From contig NZ_MTHD01000001.1 of NCBI RefSeq assembly GCF_001956855.1, positions 372,001-436,000 of the forward strand: a stretch of DNA of 64,000 nt. Direction: 5' to 3'. The notes below the pieces were generated by a model. It was not told where the DNA came from and did not search any database. It saw only the letters and a list, made by a program, of their open reading frames with translations. Shown one piece after another: positions 28,527-38,757 of the stretch. Position 1 is the first letter of the stretch. The number at the start of each line of letters is the position of its first letter. The position numbers were made by a program, and so were the translations under genes. This DNA is from Azonexus hydrophilus (GTDB lineage Bacteria > Pseudomonadota > Gammaproteobacteria > Burkholderiales > Rhodocyclaceae).

Positions 28527-30152
28527 ATGTTGGCGAATCTGTCACTCAAAGGGCGTCTGTGGCTGCTTGGCATTGCCGCAGCTCTCGGTATGGGCATACT
28601 GGCAATCTCTTCGATCATGTTCACTGTCAGCAGTGAAGGCATTTTCGTCAGCTTCGTTGATCAACGGATCGCTACCCGCCATACGGCGACGCTCGCCTAC
28701 GCCAATGGTCTGCAGAAAGGTCAGGCGATCCGCAATATTTTGCTCGATCCGGGCAGGAAGACCGCCTACGACAACTTCGACAAGGCGCATGAAGTGTTCA
28801 CCCGGGAAATCGACAAATTGCTTCCCCTGCTTGCCGCAAACAGCGAAACACAGAACATCGCGACGCGTCTGAAAGCCAATGTCGAACAGTGGCAGCCCTT
28901 GCAGAGCAAGGTCATCGAACTGGTCAAGGCCGGCAACAGGGATGAGTCTCAGGCGCTGCTGGTGGAGCAGGAAACACCAGCCTGGCGAAAGGTCCGCGAC
29001 GATCTGCTGGAAATCGGCAAACTGGCTGAAAGCGAAGCTGAAAAGGATCGGGTGGCGCTGGTCTCCGGTCTCGAGCGTTCCGGCAAGCTGGCGATCATCC
29101 TTGGTATTGTCAGCTTGTTCGCGGTGGCCGCGATCATCGTTCTGGTCGGGCGTGGCATCTACCGTCAGGTTGGTGGCGAGCCAGTGGCTACGGCTGCAGC
29201 ACTCAACCGGATTGCCCAGGGTGACCTGACTGAAAGGCTGCAGGTTCTGCCTGGAGACAGTACCAGTATCGTTGCTGCGATGCAGGCCATGCAAAGCCAG
29301 ATCCGCCAGTTGATCGCCGATACCGTCAAAAGCGCTGATTCGGTCGTACAGGAGAGCGAATCGATGCTGGCGGATGCCTCGCGCCTGGCGAAAACGGCCG
29401 AGGAACAAAGTACGGCAACCTCCGCCATCGCCGCTGCAGTGGAGGAATTCACCGTCAGCATCGGAGTCATGTCGGAAAATGCCAATGACGCCGGACGATT
29501 GTCTGAACAGTCGGAACATCAGGCGCACAACAGCCTCGATGTGGTCTCCAACGCCACCGAGATCATCCATCAGGTCGCTGCCGGCATGTCTGACGCAGCA
29601 GCGACGATGGATGAACTGTCGGCCCGGGTTGCCGACATCACCGGCATCGTCAAGACCATTCGCGATATTGCAGACCAGACCAACCTGCTCGCCCTGAATG
29701 CGGCGATCGAAGCGGCAAGAGCCGGTGAGCAGGGGCGCGGATTTGCCGTGGTTGCCGATGAGGTGCGCAAGCTGGCAGAACTGACCACGAAGTCGACCCA
29801 GGAGATTTCGGTGATCGTCAGTGGTGTCCGGCAAACGACCGATGCCGCCTTCGCCACCATGTCATCAGCCAAGGAGCGCGCGCTGGCTGGTGCCAGCCGG
29901 ACGGAGGAGGTGCGTAGCGCGGTCGACAGCATGGACCAGTCATCGGTCCGTGTCGGCAAGACCATCGAATCGATTGCCGAATCGCTGCGTGAACAGACGG
30001 CCGCCAGTACTGACATTGCCCAGCGTGTCGAGATGATTGCGCAGGGTATCGACCAGACGCACGCAGCATCGTCCGAATCGAGCCGACGCTCTGGCGTCCT
30101 AGTCAGTCTTTCGCATACCCTCAAGGAAAGCGTGCGCCGCTTCCGGGTATGA
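28527..30152 (+). CDS. Methyl-accepting chemotaxis protein
   Basis: A 541-residue chemoreceptor. The N-terminal membrane segment (about 10-32) is followed by a helical periplasmic region of about 150 residues that looks like a four-helix-bundle sensor, a second membrane segment (about 187-210), a HAMP domain ([14 protein letters not shown]) and a long cytoplasmic signalling coiled coil. The hairpin tip reads [22 protein letters not shown], the CheA/CheW-binding signature. There is no C-terminal CheR pentapeptide. ATG 28527 is chosen for the strong AGGGGGA before it; a leader hairpin lies at 28495-28511. The gene is monocistronic, bounded by two terminators with the same stem. Confidence 0.94.
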   Translation: MLANLSLKGRLWLLGIAAALGMGILAISSIMFTVSSEGIFVSFVDQRIATRHTATLAYANGLQKGQAIRNILLDPGRKTAYDNFDKAHEVFTREIDKLLPLLAANSETQNIATRLKANVEQWQPLQSKVIELVKAGNRDESQALLVEQETPAWRKVRDDLLEIGKLAESEAEKDRVALVSGLERSGKLAIILGIVSLFAVAAIIVLVGRGIYRQVGGEPVATAAALNRIAQGDLTERLQVLPGDSTSIVAAMQAMQSQIRQLIADTVKSADSVVQESESMLADASRLAKTAEEQSTATSAIAAAVEEFTVSIGVMSENANDAGRLSEQSEHQAHNSLDVVSNATEIIHQVAAGMSDAAATMDELSARVADITGIVKTIRDIADQTNLLALNAAIEAARAGEQGRGFAVVADEVRKLAELTTKSTQEISVIVSGVRQTTDAAFATMSSAKERALAGASRTEEVRSAVDSMDQSSVRVGKTIESIAESLREQTAASTDIAQRVEMIAQGIDQTHAASSESSRRSGVLVSLSHTLKESVRRFRV

Positions 30153-30204
30153 GCCGGGGGCCGCAGCACGGATGATTCCCCGTTCCGGGCGTCGACGCGA
30201 CAGC

Positions 30205-30232
30205 ACGGCGAGGCGATCTGCCTCGCCGTTGC
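30205..30232 (+). terminator. Intrinsic terminator after the chemoreceptor gene
   Basis: The stem ACGGCGAGG (30205-30213), 7-nt loop and CCTCGCCGT (30221-30229) repeat the stem of the icmF terminator. The T-run after it is weak. Confidence 0.7.
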
Positions 30233-30299
30233 TTTATCTGCTGCAACTATGACTTTCGTGATAGATTTTAAGCCTATGTGCTATTGAGGTTGTCCGGCC

Positions 30300-32708
30300 G
30301 TGCCCTTTGTTGCCAACGAAAAAACCATACCCAGGGTCCATCTGGCCGGTACCTTGCTCATCGTCGTTTTGCTGGCGCTGGGGCTGGGCGGTTTTCTGTC
30401 CTGGAAACATCTCAGCGAAGGCCAGGCATCGCTGCAGCGGATCGAGCAGCTGGCCAGCCAGCAGGTTCGCAACCGTCTGCAGGCGGAAATGGACAGTGCC
30501 GTCAGTTTCATCGATTTCACCCGCCAGCGAACCGAGGAGGTCCTGCGCCGCAGTCTGGTGGCCCAGGTCGATACCGCCTTCCAGATCGTCGAGGCAGTGC
30601 ATGCCCGCGAATCGGGACGGCGGCCACCGGCCGAGGTCAAGCGGCTGATCGTCGAGTCCCTGCGCTCGGCGCGCTTCTATGACGGTCGCGGTTATTACTT
30701 CATCGATGACATGCAGGGGCAGTTCGTCCTGTTGCCAACCGCGCCACAACTGGAAGGAACGACCAATCTGGACAACCGGGACGATACCGGTCATTACATC
30801 ATGCGCGGCCTGATCGAGGCTGCCGGCAAACCCCGCGGCGAGGGGTTTTCCCGCTATCGCTGGTACATGCCGGACAGGCCGCAGGAAATGGCCGACAAGC
30901 TGGCCTATGTCCGGTATTTTGCGCCCTACGACTGGCTGATCGGGACCGGTGACTATCTCTATCAATGGGATGCCTTGCAGCAGCAGGCGGCGCTGGCCCG
31001 CCTGCGCGCCCTGCGTTTCGGCAGCAGCGGCTACATCGGGGTCATCGATCGCAACGGGGTCGGGCTGTTGTCGCCTGCCATCCCTGAAATCGAGGGGCGG
31101 TCGGTGACCGAGTTGACGCCGGAGCAACGCGTTTCAGTCGATCGGATCGTTGCTGCGGCAACGCCGGAGGGGGCGTTCGTCCGTTACGACTGGCGCAATC
31201 CGGCGACCGGTGCCTTCGAGTCGAAAACAGCCCAGGTCCGGATCGTTGAGCCCTGGGGCTGGATCGTCATCGCGACGATGTACGACGACGAGGTACATTC
31301 GGCGATGGCCGAGGAGTTGCGCCGCAATACCGATGCCGGATTGTCGAACTGGAACGAATTGCTGATTGTCCTGCTGGGCATGTTGGTTGTCGGGGTCATC
31401 GCTTCGCTGCTGTTTTCCCGGTGGACGCGACGTTTCTTCCTGGAATACGTGGCTGCCCGCCGACAGGCGGAGGCTGCGCTCGAGGAGCACCGGCAGCAAC
31501 TGGAAACCCAGGTCAGCCTGCGTACTGCCGAACTGGCCGAGGCCCGGGATGCGGCAGAGGCTGCCAGCCGGGCAAAAAGTGCCTTCCTGGCCAACATGAG
31601 TCATGAAATCCGGACGCCGATGAATGCCATCATCGGCCTGACCCACCTGTTGCGGCGCGATGAGGTGGACGATGGCCGACGCATCCGTCTGGGCAAGATC
31701 GGCGATGCTGCCCAGCATCTGCTGGGGATCATCAACAGCATTCTCGACCTGTCGAAGATTGAGGCCGGTCAGTTCGGGCTGGAGGCGGTGGAGTTTTCCC
31801 CGCAGGCGCTGTTTGACAAGTCGCTCGACATGCTCGACGAACGCGCCGCAGCCAAGGGCTTGCGTCTGAGCTTGCGCATCGATCCGGCAGTGCCTGTCCG
31901 TCTGCTCGGCGACGCCTTGCGTATCGAGCAGGCGCTGGTCAATTTTGTCGGCAATGCCATCAAGTTCTCGGATCGCGGTGAAATCCGCATTGCCCTCGAA
32001 CGGTTGCCGGATGTCGGTGAACGCGTCTGCCTGCGCATGGTGGTCGAGGACGAGGGGATCGGTCTGAGCGAGGCCGAGCAGGCCCGGCTGTTCACCGCCT
32101 TCGTCCAGGCTGACGGGTCGACGACGCGCAAATATGGCGGCAGCGGGCTCGGGCTGGCGATCAACCGGCATCTGGCGGAAATGATGGACGGCGAAGTCGG
32201 CGTCGATAGCCGGCCGGGTGAGGGCAGTCGTTTCTGGATGCGCTTCTGTGTCGATCCGGTTGATCCCGCGCCGCAGGTGTGGCACGACAACGGTGGGGTG
32301 CCGGCGCTGGAGGTGCAGATTGCCGGCCTGCATGCCGGCAAGCGGGTGTTGCTGGTCGAGGACGAGCCGATCAGCCGGGAAGTGGCGGTCGATTTGCTGG
32401 AGCTTGCCGGACTGCTTGTCGATACCGCCGAGGACGGCAGCGAGGCGGTGCGCAAGGTGGCGACGGGCGATTATGCGCTGGTGCTGATGGACATGCAGAT
32501 GCCGGTGATGGGCGGGCTGGAGGCGACGCGTGCCATCCGTCTTCTGCCGGGCAAGGCGCAGTTGCCGATTCTGGCGATGACGGCCAATGCCTTCGACGAG
32601 GATCGCCAGGCCTGTCTTGCTGCCGGAATGAACGATCATGTCGGCAAACCGGTCGATCCGGACATCCTGTACGCGGCGCTGTGGCGCTGGTTGTCGGCCG
32701 AGCGCTGA
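30300..32708 (+). CDS. Cache-domain hybrid histidine kinase
   Basis: An 802-residue kinase starting at a GTG with GAGG about 10 nt upstream. A membrane segment (about 14-36) leads to a periplasmic Cache region: the [18 protein letters not shown] and [22 protein letters not shown] texts mark one Cache domain, and [18 protein letters not shown] with [15 protein letters not shown] marks a second. A further membrane segment (about 355-375), a coiled coil, HisKA ([16 protein letters not shown]), HATPase_c ([14 protein letters not shown]) and a C-terminal receiver ([20 protein letters not shown]) follow. It should sense a small extracellular metabolite. No partner regulator gene is adjacent. Confidence 0.93.
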   Translation: MPFVANEKTIPRVHLAGTLLIVVLLALGLGGFLSWKHLSEGQASLQRIEQLASQQVRNRLQAEMDSAVSFIDFTRQRTEEVLRRSLVAQVDTAFQIVEAVHARESGRRPPAEVKRLIVESLRSARFYDGRGYYFIDDMQGQFVLLPTAPQLEGTTNLDNRDDTGHYIMRGLIEAAGKPRGEGFSRYRWYMPDRPQEMADKLAYVRYFAPYDWLIGTGDYLYQWDALQQQAALARLRALRFGSSGYIGVIDRNGVGLLSPAIPEIEGRSVTELTPEQRVSVDRIVAAATPEGAFVRYDWRNPATGAFESKTAQVRIVEPWGWIVIATMYDDEVHSAMAEELRRNTDAGLSNWNELLIVLLGMLVVGVIASLLFSRWTRRFFLEYVAARRQAEAALEEHRQQLETQVSLRTAELAEARDAAEAASRAKSAFLANMSHEIRTPMNAIIGLTHLLRRDEVDDGRRIRLGKIGDAAQHLLGIINSILDLSKIEAGQFGLEAVEFSPQALFDKSLDMLDERAAAKGLRLSLRIDPAVPVRLLGDALRIEQALVNFVGNAIKFSDRGEIRIALERLPDVGERVCLRMVVEDEGIGLSEAEQARLFTAFVQADGSTTRKYGGSGLGLAINRHLAEMMDGEVGVDSRPGEGSRFWMRFCVDPVDPAPQVWHDNGGVPALEVQIAGLHAGKRVLLVEDEPISREVAVDLLELAGLLVDTAEDGSEAVRKVATGDYALVLMDMQMPVMGGLEATRAIRLLPGKAQLPILAMTANAFDEDRQACLAAGMNDHVGKPVDPDILYAALWRWLSAER

Positions 32709-32717
32709 ATTTTCCCT

Positions 32718-32743
32718 GATTCCTGCGGTCGACCGCAGGAATC
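32718..32743. repeat. 26-bp perfect palindrome with GCGGTCGACCGC core
   Basis: A perfect 26-bp palindrome lies 9 nt after the Cache kinase stop. Its central 12 bp, GCGGTCGACCGC, recurs at several other gene boundaries in the window. As RNA it folds into a strong stem, so it may end transcription before the M48 peptidase gene, although no T-run follows. Confidence 0.75.
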
Positions 32744-32812
32744 CAGCACTTTCTCCGCTGCCCCTTTTGCCGGACAATCGGTGCTTGTCGCATAACAGCC
32801 AAGGAAATCGCC

Positions 32813-34141
32813 ATGCATGAGTACGACGAACTCGCCGCCAGCCTGCAACGCAATTGTGTGACCCGTCGCCAGGTGCTCTGGCTGTTCGGTGCAGCGGCCC
32901 TGTCCGGCTGTGCCCAGTCGCCGGTCGGCGGCAAGTCGATCCTGGTCGGCATGAGCGAAGCGCAGGAAAAGGCCGTCGACCAGCAGGTGGCGCCACAGCA
33001 GTTTTCCCAGGATCTCGGCCCGGTCCAGGATGCCCAGGTCAACAATTACCTGAGTTCGGTCGGCCAGCGCCTCGACAAGCTGACGCATCGGCCGCAGATG
33101 CCGTATTCCTACCGCGTGCTCAACGCCAATTACGTCAATGCCTACACCTTTCCCGGCGGCGCCATGGGCGTCACCCGCGGCATCCTGGTCGACCTGAACA
33201 ACGAAGCCGAACTGGCGGCGCTGCTTGGTCACGAGATGGGCCATGTCAATGCCCGCCACGCGGCGCAGCGCCAGGGCCAGGCGATGGTCGCGCAGGTGGC
33301 GGTGATGGGGGCCAACATTGCCGCTTCCGGCAGCGAGTGGGGCGGCCTGGTCGCCATCGGCAGCCAGCTCGGCGCCAGCGCGATGCTCTCCAGCTATTCC
33401 CGCGACAACGAGCGTGAAGCCGATGAGCTGGGCCAGGAATACATGGTCCGGGCCGGTTATCCGGCCAGCGGCATGACCGGCCTGCACCAGCTGCTGGTCA
33501 ATCAGCAAAAGGAAGAGCCGGGGCTGCTGCAGACCATGTTCTCGACGCATCCGATGAATCGCGAGCGGCGCGATACCGCGCAACGCCTCGCCGAAACGAA
33601 ATACGCATCGACCCTGAAACGCGATGTTGGGCGCGAGCGTTTCATGGATAGCACCGCCAGCATGCGCCGCATCAAGCCGACCATTACTGCCTGCCAGAAC
33701 GGCGAGGTGGCGATGGCCGGCAAGCAGTACGGCAAGGCCGAGGGTGAATACCGCGCGGCGCTGCAGAAGACGCCGCGTGATTACGCAGCCAATGTGCTGA
33801 TGGCGCAGTGCCTGCAGGCGCAGGACAAGGATCGCGAGGCGCTGGGCTACGCCGAAGCGGCGAAGAAGATCTATCCGCAGGAAGCGCAGGCGCACAAGCT
33901 GTCCGGCGTGCTGGCGCTGGGGCTGAAAGACCCGGCTGCCGCCTATGCCGGCCTCGATCGCTACGACCGGATGCTGCCCGGTGACGCTGGCGTCGGTTTC
34001 CTCAAGGGCGTCGCGCTCGAGGGTATGGGGCGCCGCCAGGATGCGGCCAGCCAGTACGCGGGTTTCCTGCGCAACAATCGCCAGGGCAAGGCGGCCGAGT
34101 ATGCCTACAGCCGCCTGAAGGGCTGGGGTTACGTGAAGTGA
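32813..34141 (+). CDS. M48-family metallopeptidase lipoprotein with TPR tail
   Basis: A 442-residue zinc metalloprotease of the periplasm or outer membrane. The N-terminus has a twin arginine (TRRQVLWLFGAAA) followed by the lipobox LSGC, so lipidation is expected and Tat export is possible. The catalytic motif is HEMGH with the downstream Glu in NEREADELGQEY. The C-terminal 120 residues contain TPR-like repeats. Family members such as BepA/LoiP take part in outer-membrane protein quality control. The gene is flanked on both sides by the palindromic hairpins at 32718 and 34148 and appears monocistronic. Confidence 0.92.
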   Translation: MHEYDELAASLQRNCVTRRQVLWLFGAAALSGCAQSPVGGKSILVGMSEAQEKAVDQQVAPQQFSQDLGPVQDAQVNNYLSSVGQRLDKLTHRPQMPYSYRVLNANYVNAYTFPGGAMGVTRGILVDLNNEAELAALLGHEMGHVNARHAAQRQGQAMVAQVAVMGANIAASGSEWGGLVAIGSQLGASAMLSSYSRDNEREADELGQEYMVRAGYPASGMTGLHQLLVNQQKEEPGLLQTMFSTHPMNRERRDTAQRLAETKYASTLKRDVGRERFMDSTASMRRIKPTITACQNGEVAMAGKQYGKAEGEYRAALQKTPRDYAANVLMAQCLQAQDKDREALGYAEAAKKIYPQEAQAHKLSGVLALGLKDPAAAYAGLDRYDRMLPGDAGVGFLKGVALEGMGRRQDAASQYAGFLRNNRQGKAAEYAYSRLKGWGYVK

Positions 34142-34147
34142 AGCGGA

Positions 34148-34179
34148 TTATTGCGGTCGACGCCGGTCGACCGCAATAA
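34148..34179. terminator. Long hairpin (14-bp stem) between convergent genes, GCGGTCGAC family
   Basis: TTATTGCGGTCGAC (34148-34161) pairs perfectly with its complement (34166-34179) around a GCCG loop. It lies between the M48 stop (34141) and the stop of the convergent Crp-like gene (34181), with A/T-rich outer stems on both sides, so it can act as a bidirectional terminator. It belongs to the dispersed palindrome family of the window. Confidence 0.75.
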
Positions 34180-34180
34180 A

Positions 34181-34855
34181 TCAGTCGCCGAAGCTGCGCA
34201 GTCCGTCGAGATCGATGACGTTGATGCCGCCGTATTCGCTGCGCACCAGGCCAGCCTCCTCCAGCACCTTCAATCCCTGGTTGGCGCGCTGGCGCGAGAC
34301 GCCAGCGAGGTAGCCGAGTTCTTCCTGGGAAATCTGCAGCAGGCGGTTGGTGCCCGGGTACAGCACCGGGTTGAACAGCGCCGCGAGAACGCGGGCAATG
34401 CGCGTGTCGATGTCGAGCATGCGCTCGTTTTCCATCATGCCGATGAACTGGCCGAGGCGTTCGTTCAACTGCGCGATCATGTAGCGGTTGAAGGGAATGC
34501 TGTGATCGAGCAGCCACAGGAAGGTGGCGCGGTTCATGAAAGCGACGCGCGTTTCACGGATCGCCATGACGTCGTAACGGCGCGGCTCTTCCTTGAGCAG
34601 CGAGCCTTCGCCGAACCAGCCGCCAGTACTGATGCCGGTCAACGACGTGGTCTTGCCGCTGGTCCAGTGGCTGGCCATTTTGCCCAGGCCGTCCACGATG
34701 CCCATCCAGTGCGATACCGGTTCGCCCTTCATGCAGATGAAGGCGCCCGCGGCGTAGCTGCGCTCCATCGTGCCGGCCAGCGCCCGCTGCATCTCCTCTT
34801 CGCTCAGCGCCTGTCCCCACTGCGAGGTTCGCAGCAGCTCCTCAGCGTTTTTCAT
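34181..34855 (-). CDS. Crp/Fnr-family transcriptional regulator
   Basis: The 224-residue protein has an N-terminal cyclic-nucleotide-binding-like beta barrel (about 20-140; GISTGGWFGEGSLL segment) and a C-terminal winged helix-turn-helix (ISQEELGYLAGVSRQRANQGLKVLEE). It has a single cysteine and so no FNR-type iron-sulfur cluster. It may bind cAMP or another nucleotide, but the ligand is not evident. ATG 34855 is chosen because CCAGGA precedes it by 7 nt; a TTG at 34885 is less likely. It is divergent from the acyl-CoA ligase/ABC operon across about 180 bp and could regulate that operon or itself. Confidence 0.9.
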   Translation of the reverse strand: MKNAEELLRTSQWGQALSEEEMQRALAGTMERSYAAGAFICMKGEPVSHWMGIVDGLGKMASHWTSGKTTSLTGISTGGWFGEGSLLKEEPRRYDVMAIRETRVAFMNRATFLWLLDHSIPFNRYMIAQLNERLGQFIGMMENERMLDIDTRIARVLAALFNPVLYPGTNRLLQISQEELGYLAGVSRQRANQGLKVLEEAGLVRSEYGGINVIDLDGLRSFGD

Positions 34856-35037
34856 TTTTTTCCTGGATTGTCTGCTCAATGACAATTATACGACGCCCTT
34901 GTCCCTACACTGGACTGCAAATGTGGGCGTAGGGCTTGGTGCACCGCAAGGTTTACGGGCCTGGCAGTAACACCCACAATGCTTCAAACGAACGTTAGAC
35001 CGCGTTACCCAGAAGCGCGGCAAGAGGAGACAAATAT

Positions 35038-37005
35038 ATGCCCACGCAGGCGAACTACGCCGCGCTGGATGGTTTGCACACCTTCCCGCGGCTGATCTTG
35101 CATCATGCAATAACCCGTCCCGATGCCCCGGCGATCCGCGAGAAGTCGCTGGGTATCTGGCAGACCTGGACCTGGTCGGATGTCGCCGACCGTGTCCGTG
35201 CGCTGGCTTGCGGCCTGTCGGCGCTGGGTTTCAAGCGCGGCGACAACCTGGCGATCATCGGTGACAACCGGCCACACCTGTACATGATGATGGCGGCTGC
35301 CCAGAGTGTCGGTGGCGTGCCGGTGCCGCTCTACCAGGATGCGGTGGCCGGTGAAATGCTGTTCGTGCTGCAGGATGCCGAAGTGCGTTTCGCGCTGGTC
35401 GAGGATCAGGAGCAGGTCGACAAGCTGCTGGAAATCAAGGATCAGTTGCCGGCCCTCGAACACATCGTCTATGACGATCCTCGCGGCATGCGCCATTACA
35501 CCCAGACCTTCCTGCATGACGTGCATGAACTGATGGAGATGGGCCGCATTCACGACCGCAACCATCCGGACTTCCTCAATGGCGAGATCGAACAGGGGCA
35601 TTTCGACGATGTCTCGGTGATGCTCTACACCTCAGGCACCACCGGCAAGCCCAAGGGCGTCTGCCAGACGCACGCCTCCTTCATCGCCGCCGCCCGCGGC
35701 GGCATCGAGGTCGACCGGCTGACGGCCGACGAGGACATCCTTTCCTACCTGCCGATGGCTTGGGTCGGCGACCATCTGTTCTCCTTCGCCCAGGCCACGG
35801 TCGCCGGCTTCACCATCAACTGCCCGGAATCCGGCGAGACGGTGATGACCGACCTGCGCGAGATCGGGCCGACCTATTACTTCGCCCCGCCGCGGGTGTT
35901 CGAAGGCTTGCTGACCTCGGTGATGATCCGCATGGAAGATGCAGGCAAGATCAAGCAGAAGCTGTTTCACCACTTCATGGCGGTGGCCAAGCGCTGCGGT
36001 GCCGACATTCTCGACGGCAAGCCGGTTTCCGGTGCCGATCGGCTGCAGTACTGGCTCGGCAACCTGCTGATCTACGGCCCGCTGCGCAACGTGCTCGGCA
36101 TGAACCGCATCCGCGTCGCCTATACCGCCGGCGCAGCGATCGGGCCGGAGCTGTTCAGCTTCTACCGTTCGATCGGCATCAATCTCAAGCAGCTTTACGG
36201 TCAGACCGAAACCTGTGCCTACGTCTGCCTGCAGCCCGATGGCCACGTCAAGTCCGATACCGTTGGCGCACCGGCGCCGGGCGTCGAGATCAAGATTGCC
36301 GATAACGGCGAGGTGCTGGTCAAGGGGCCGATGCTGCTCAAGGGCTACTACAAGCGCCCGGATGCCACGGCCGAGTCGATCAATGCCGACGGTTATTTCC
36401 TGACCGGCGACGCCGGCTTCCTCGACGCCGACGGCCAGCTGAAGATCATTGACCGCGCCAAGGATGTCGGCAAGCTGTCGAACGGCGGCATGTTCGCGCC
36501 GAACTACATCGAAAACAAGCTGAAGTTCTTCCAGTTCATCAAGGAAGCCGTCTGCTTCGGCAGCAATCGCGACATGGTCTGTGCCTTCATCAACATCGAT
36601 GTCGGCGCCGTCGGCAACTGGGCCGAGCGGCGCGGCATCGCCTACGCCGGCTATACCGACCTGGCGACCAAGCCGCAGGTGCTCGAACTGATCCGCGAAT
36701 GTCTGGAAGAGGTCAACGAGGCGCTGGCTGGCGACGTCATGGTCGCCGACTCGCAGGTACATCGTTTCCTGGTGCTGCACAAGGAGCTCGATCCCGATGA
36801 CGACGAACTGACGCGTACGCGCAAGGTGCGGCGCAATTTCGTTTCGGATAAATACAAGGTGCTGATCGATGCGCTGTACGAGGGCAAAGCCTCGCAGTTC
36901 ATCGAAACCGAGGTCAAGTTCGAGGATGGACGCCGCGGCAAGGTATCAGCCGACTTGAAGATCGTCGACGCCAGGACCTTCCCGGTCGCTGGCAAGACGG
37001 CGTAA
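35038..37005 (+). CDS. AMP-forming acyl-CoA synthetase (long-chain FadD15-like)
   Basis: A 655-residue adenylate-forming ligase that activates a carboxylic acid to its CoA ester through an acyl-AMP. The AMP/P-loop motif is MLYTSGTTGKPKGV, the A5 motif is LYGQTETCAY, and A7/A8 read YFLTGDAGFLDADGQLKIIDRAKD. Length and the C-terminal GGMFAPNYIENKLKF and KVRRNFV segments match the long-chain acyl-CoA synthetase subfamily. GAGGAG precedes the ATG. It begins an operon with a HAAT-type ABC importer and a second, PaaK-like ligase, so the natural substrate may be the imported acid and not a fatty acid. The operon promoter should lie in 34886-35030. Confidence 0.93.
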   Translation: MPTQANYAALDGLHTFPRLILHHAITRPDAPAIREKSLGIWQTWTWSDVADRVRALACGLSALGFKRGDNLAIIGDNRPHLYMMMAAAQSVGGVPVPLYQDAVAGEMLFVLQDAEVRFALVEDQEQVDKLLEIKDQLPALEHIVYDDPRGMRHYTQTFLHDVHELMEMGRIHDRNHPDFLNGEIEQGHFDDVSVMLYTSGTTGKPKGVCQTHASFIAAARGGIEVDRLTADEDILSYLPMAWVGDHLFSFAQATVAGFTINCPESGETVMTDLREIGPTYYFAPPRVFEGLLTSVMIRMEDAGKIKQKLFHHFMAVAKRCGADILDGKPVSGADRLQYWLGNLLIYGPLRNVLGMNRIRVAYTAGAAIGPELFSFYRSIGINLKQLYGQTETCAYVCLQPDGHVKSDTVGAPAPGVEIKIADNGEVLVKGPMLLKGYYKRPDATAESINADGYFLTGDAGFLDADGQLKIIDRAKDVGKLSNGGMFAPNYIENKLKFFQFIKEAVCFGSNRDMVCAFINIDVGAVGNWAERRGIAYAGYTDLATKPQVLELIRECLEEVNEALAGDVMVADSQVHRFLVLHKELDPDDDELTRTRKVRRNFVSDKYKVLIDALYEGKASQFIETEVKFEDGRRGKVSADLKIVDARTFPVAGKTA

Positions 37006-37017
37006 GGAGAACAGAAC

Positions 37018-37800
37018 GTGAGCAGAAAAATTGGCGACGTCATCCTCGATCTGCAGAACATTTCGCTGCGTTTCGGTGGCGTCAATGCACTGACCGATAT
37101 TTCCTTCGACGTCCGCGAGCATGAAGTGCGGGCGATCATCGGCCCCAACGGGGCGGGCAAGAGTTCGATGCTCAACGTCATCAACGGTGTCTATCACCCG
37201 CAGGACGGAAAGATCATGTACCGCGGCAAGGAGCGGAAGAAGATGGAGCCGCACATGGCGGCGAGCACCGGGATTGCCCGTACCTTCCAGAATATCGCGC
37301 TGTTCAAGGGCATGAGCGTGCTCGACAACATCATGACCGGGCGCAACCTGAAGATCAAAAGCAATCTGCTGCTCCAGGCCCTGTGGCTTGGTCCGGCGCA
37401 GAAGGAAGAAATCGAGCATCGCAAGAAAGTCGAGGAAATCATCGACTTCCTCGAAATCCAGCACATCCGCAAGACGCCGGTCGGCCGCCTGCCCTATGGC
37501 CTGCAAAAGCGCGTCGACCTCGGTCGGGCGTTGGCCATGGAACCGCAGATCCTGCTGCTTGACGAGCCGATGGCCGGCATGAACGTCGAGGAAAAGCAGG
37601 ACATGTGCCGCTTCATCCTCGACGTCAATGACCAGTTCGGCACCACCATCGTGCTCATCGAGCACGACATGGGCGTGGTCATGGATATTTCCGACCGCGT
37701 GGTCGTACTCGACTACGGCAAGAAGATCGGTGACGGCGTACCGGACGAAGTACGTGCCAGTCCCGAAGTCATCAAGGCCTACCTGGGCGCCGGACACTAA
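37018..37800 (+). CDS. livG: HAAT-family ABC transporter ATP-binding protein (LivG type)
   Basis: A 260-residue ATPase of the branched-chain amino acid/organic acid importer family. Walker A is GPNGAGKSS, the signature region reads LPYGLQKRVDLGRAL in place of the usual LSGGQ, Walker B is ILLLDEPMAGMN, and the switch His is in LIEHDMGVVM. The start is a GTG at 37018 with AAGGAG 8 nt upstream, directly after the ligase stop. It works with the two permeases and binding protein encoded downstream. Confidence 0.93.
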   Translation: MSRKIGDVILDLQNISLRFGGVNALTDISFDVREHEVRAIIGPNGAGKSSMLNVINGVYHPQDGKIMYRGKERKKMEPHMAASTGIARTFQNIALFKGMSVLDNIMTGRNLKIKSNLLLQALWLGPAQKEEIEHRKKVEEIIDFLEIQHIRKTPVGRLPYGLQKRVDLGRALAMEPQILLLDEPMAGMNVEEKQDMCRFILDVNDQFGTTIVLIEHDMGVVMDISDRVVVLDYGKKIGDGVPDEVRASPEVIKAYLGAGH

Positions 37801-37812
37801 GCGGAGCAGATC

Positions 37813-38742
37813 ATGGGATTTTTCGTTGAAACACTGATTGGCGGCCTCATGGCCGGCATGCTGTACTCCCTGGTGGCATTGGGCTTCGTGCTCATTTTCA
37901 AGGCTTCCGGAGTATTCAATTTTGCCCAGGGCGCGATGGTGCTGTTCGCTGCGCTGGCGATGGCACGCTTTTCCGAATGGGCGAACATCGCATTGGGTGG
38001 TGACAACCTGTTCCTGGCCAACGTCATCGCCTTTTTTGCGGCCGGTGTCGTGATGTTCATTGCGGCCTGGGCCATCGAGCGCCTGGTGCTGCGCAACCTG
38101 GTCAACCAGGAAGGAGCGACCTTGCTGATGGCGACGCTGGGCATCGCCTACGTGCTGGAAGGCATCGGCCAGACGATCTTCGGCAGCGAGGTTTATCCGA
38201 TCAACGTCGGCATGCCGAAGGACCCGGTGATCATGTTCGAGTCGCTGTTCGAAGGCGGCATCATGATCAACAAGGAGGACTTCATTGCCGCGCTGATCGC
38301 CGCCATCCTGGTCGCCGTACTCACCATCTTCTTCCAGAAGACACCGGTCGGCCGGGCGCTGCGGGCAGTGGCCGACGACCATCAGGCCGCCCAGTCGATC
38401 GGCATCCCGCTCAATCGCACCTGGGTCATCGTCTGGTTCGTTGCCGGCCTGGTCGCGCTGGTCGCCGGCATCATCTGGGGCTCCAAGCTGGGCGTCCAGT
38501 TCTCGCTGGCGACCGTCGCCATGCGAGCCCTGCCGGTCGTCATCCTCGGCGGCCTGACCTCGGTCCCGGGCGCCATCGTCGGCGGCCTGATCATTGGTGT
38601 CGGCGAAAAGCTCTCCGAGGTCTACCTCGGTCCCTATGTCGGCGGTGGCATCGAAATCTGGTTTGCCTACATGCTGGCCCTCGTCTTCCTGCTGTTCCGT
38701 CCGCAAGGGCTGTTCGGCGAGAAGATCATCGACCGCGTCTAA
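37813..38742 (+). CDS. livH: HAAT-family ABC transporter permease (LivH type)
   Basis: A 309-residue integral membrane protein with about eight hydrophobic segments. It starts MGFFVETLIGGLMAGMLYSLVALGFVLIFKASGVFNFAQGAMV, the LivH signature, and ends with the FRPQGLFGEK motif. The gene is 12 nt behind livG and 15 nt ahead of livM. The 35-residue insertion around NVGMPKDPVIMFESLFEGGIMINKED is longer than in amino-acid-specific LivH proteins. Confidence 0.93.
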   Translation: MGFFVETLIGGLMAGMLYSLVALGFVLIFKASGVFNFAQGAMVLFAALAMARFSEWANIALGGDNLFLANVIAFFAAGVVMFIAAWAIERLVLRNLVNQEGATLLMATLGIAYVLEGIGQTIFGSEVYPINVGMPKDPVIMFESLFEGGIMINKEDFIAALIAAILVAVLTIFFQKTPVGRALRAVADDHQAAQSIGIPLNRTWVIVWFVAGLVALVAGIIWGSKLGVQFSLATVAMRALPVVILGGLTSVPGAIVGGLIIGVGEKLSEVYLGPYVGGGIEIWFAYMLALVFLLFRPQGLFGEKIIDRV

Positions 38743-38757
38743 CGGGGAGAGAACAAA

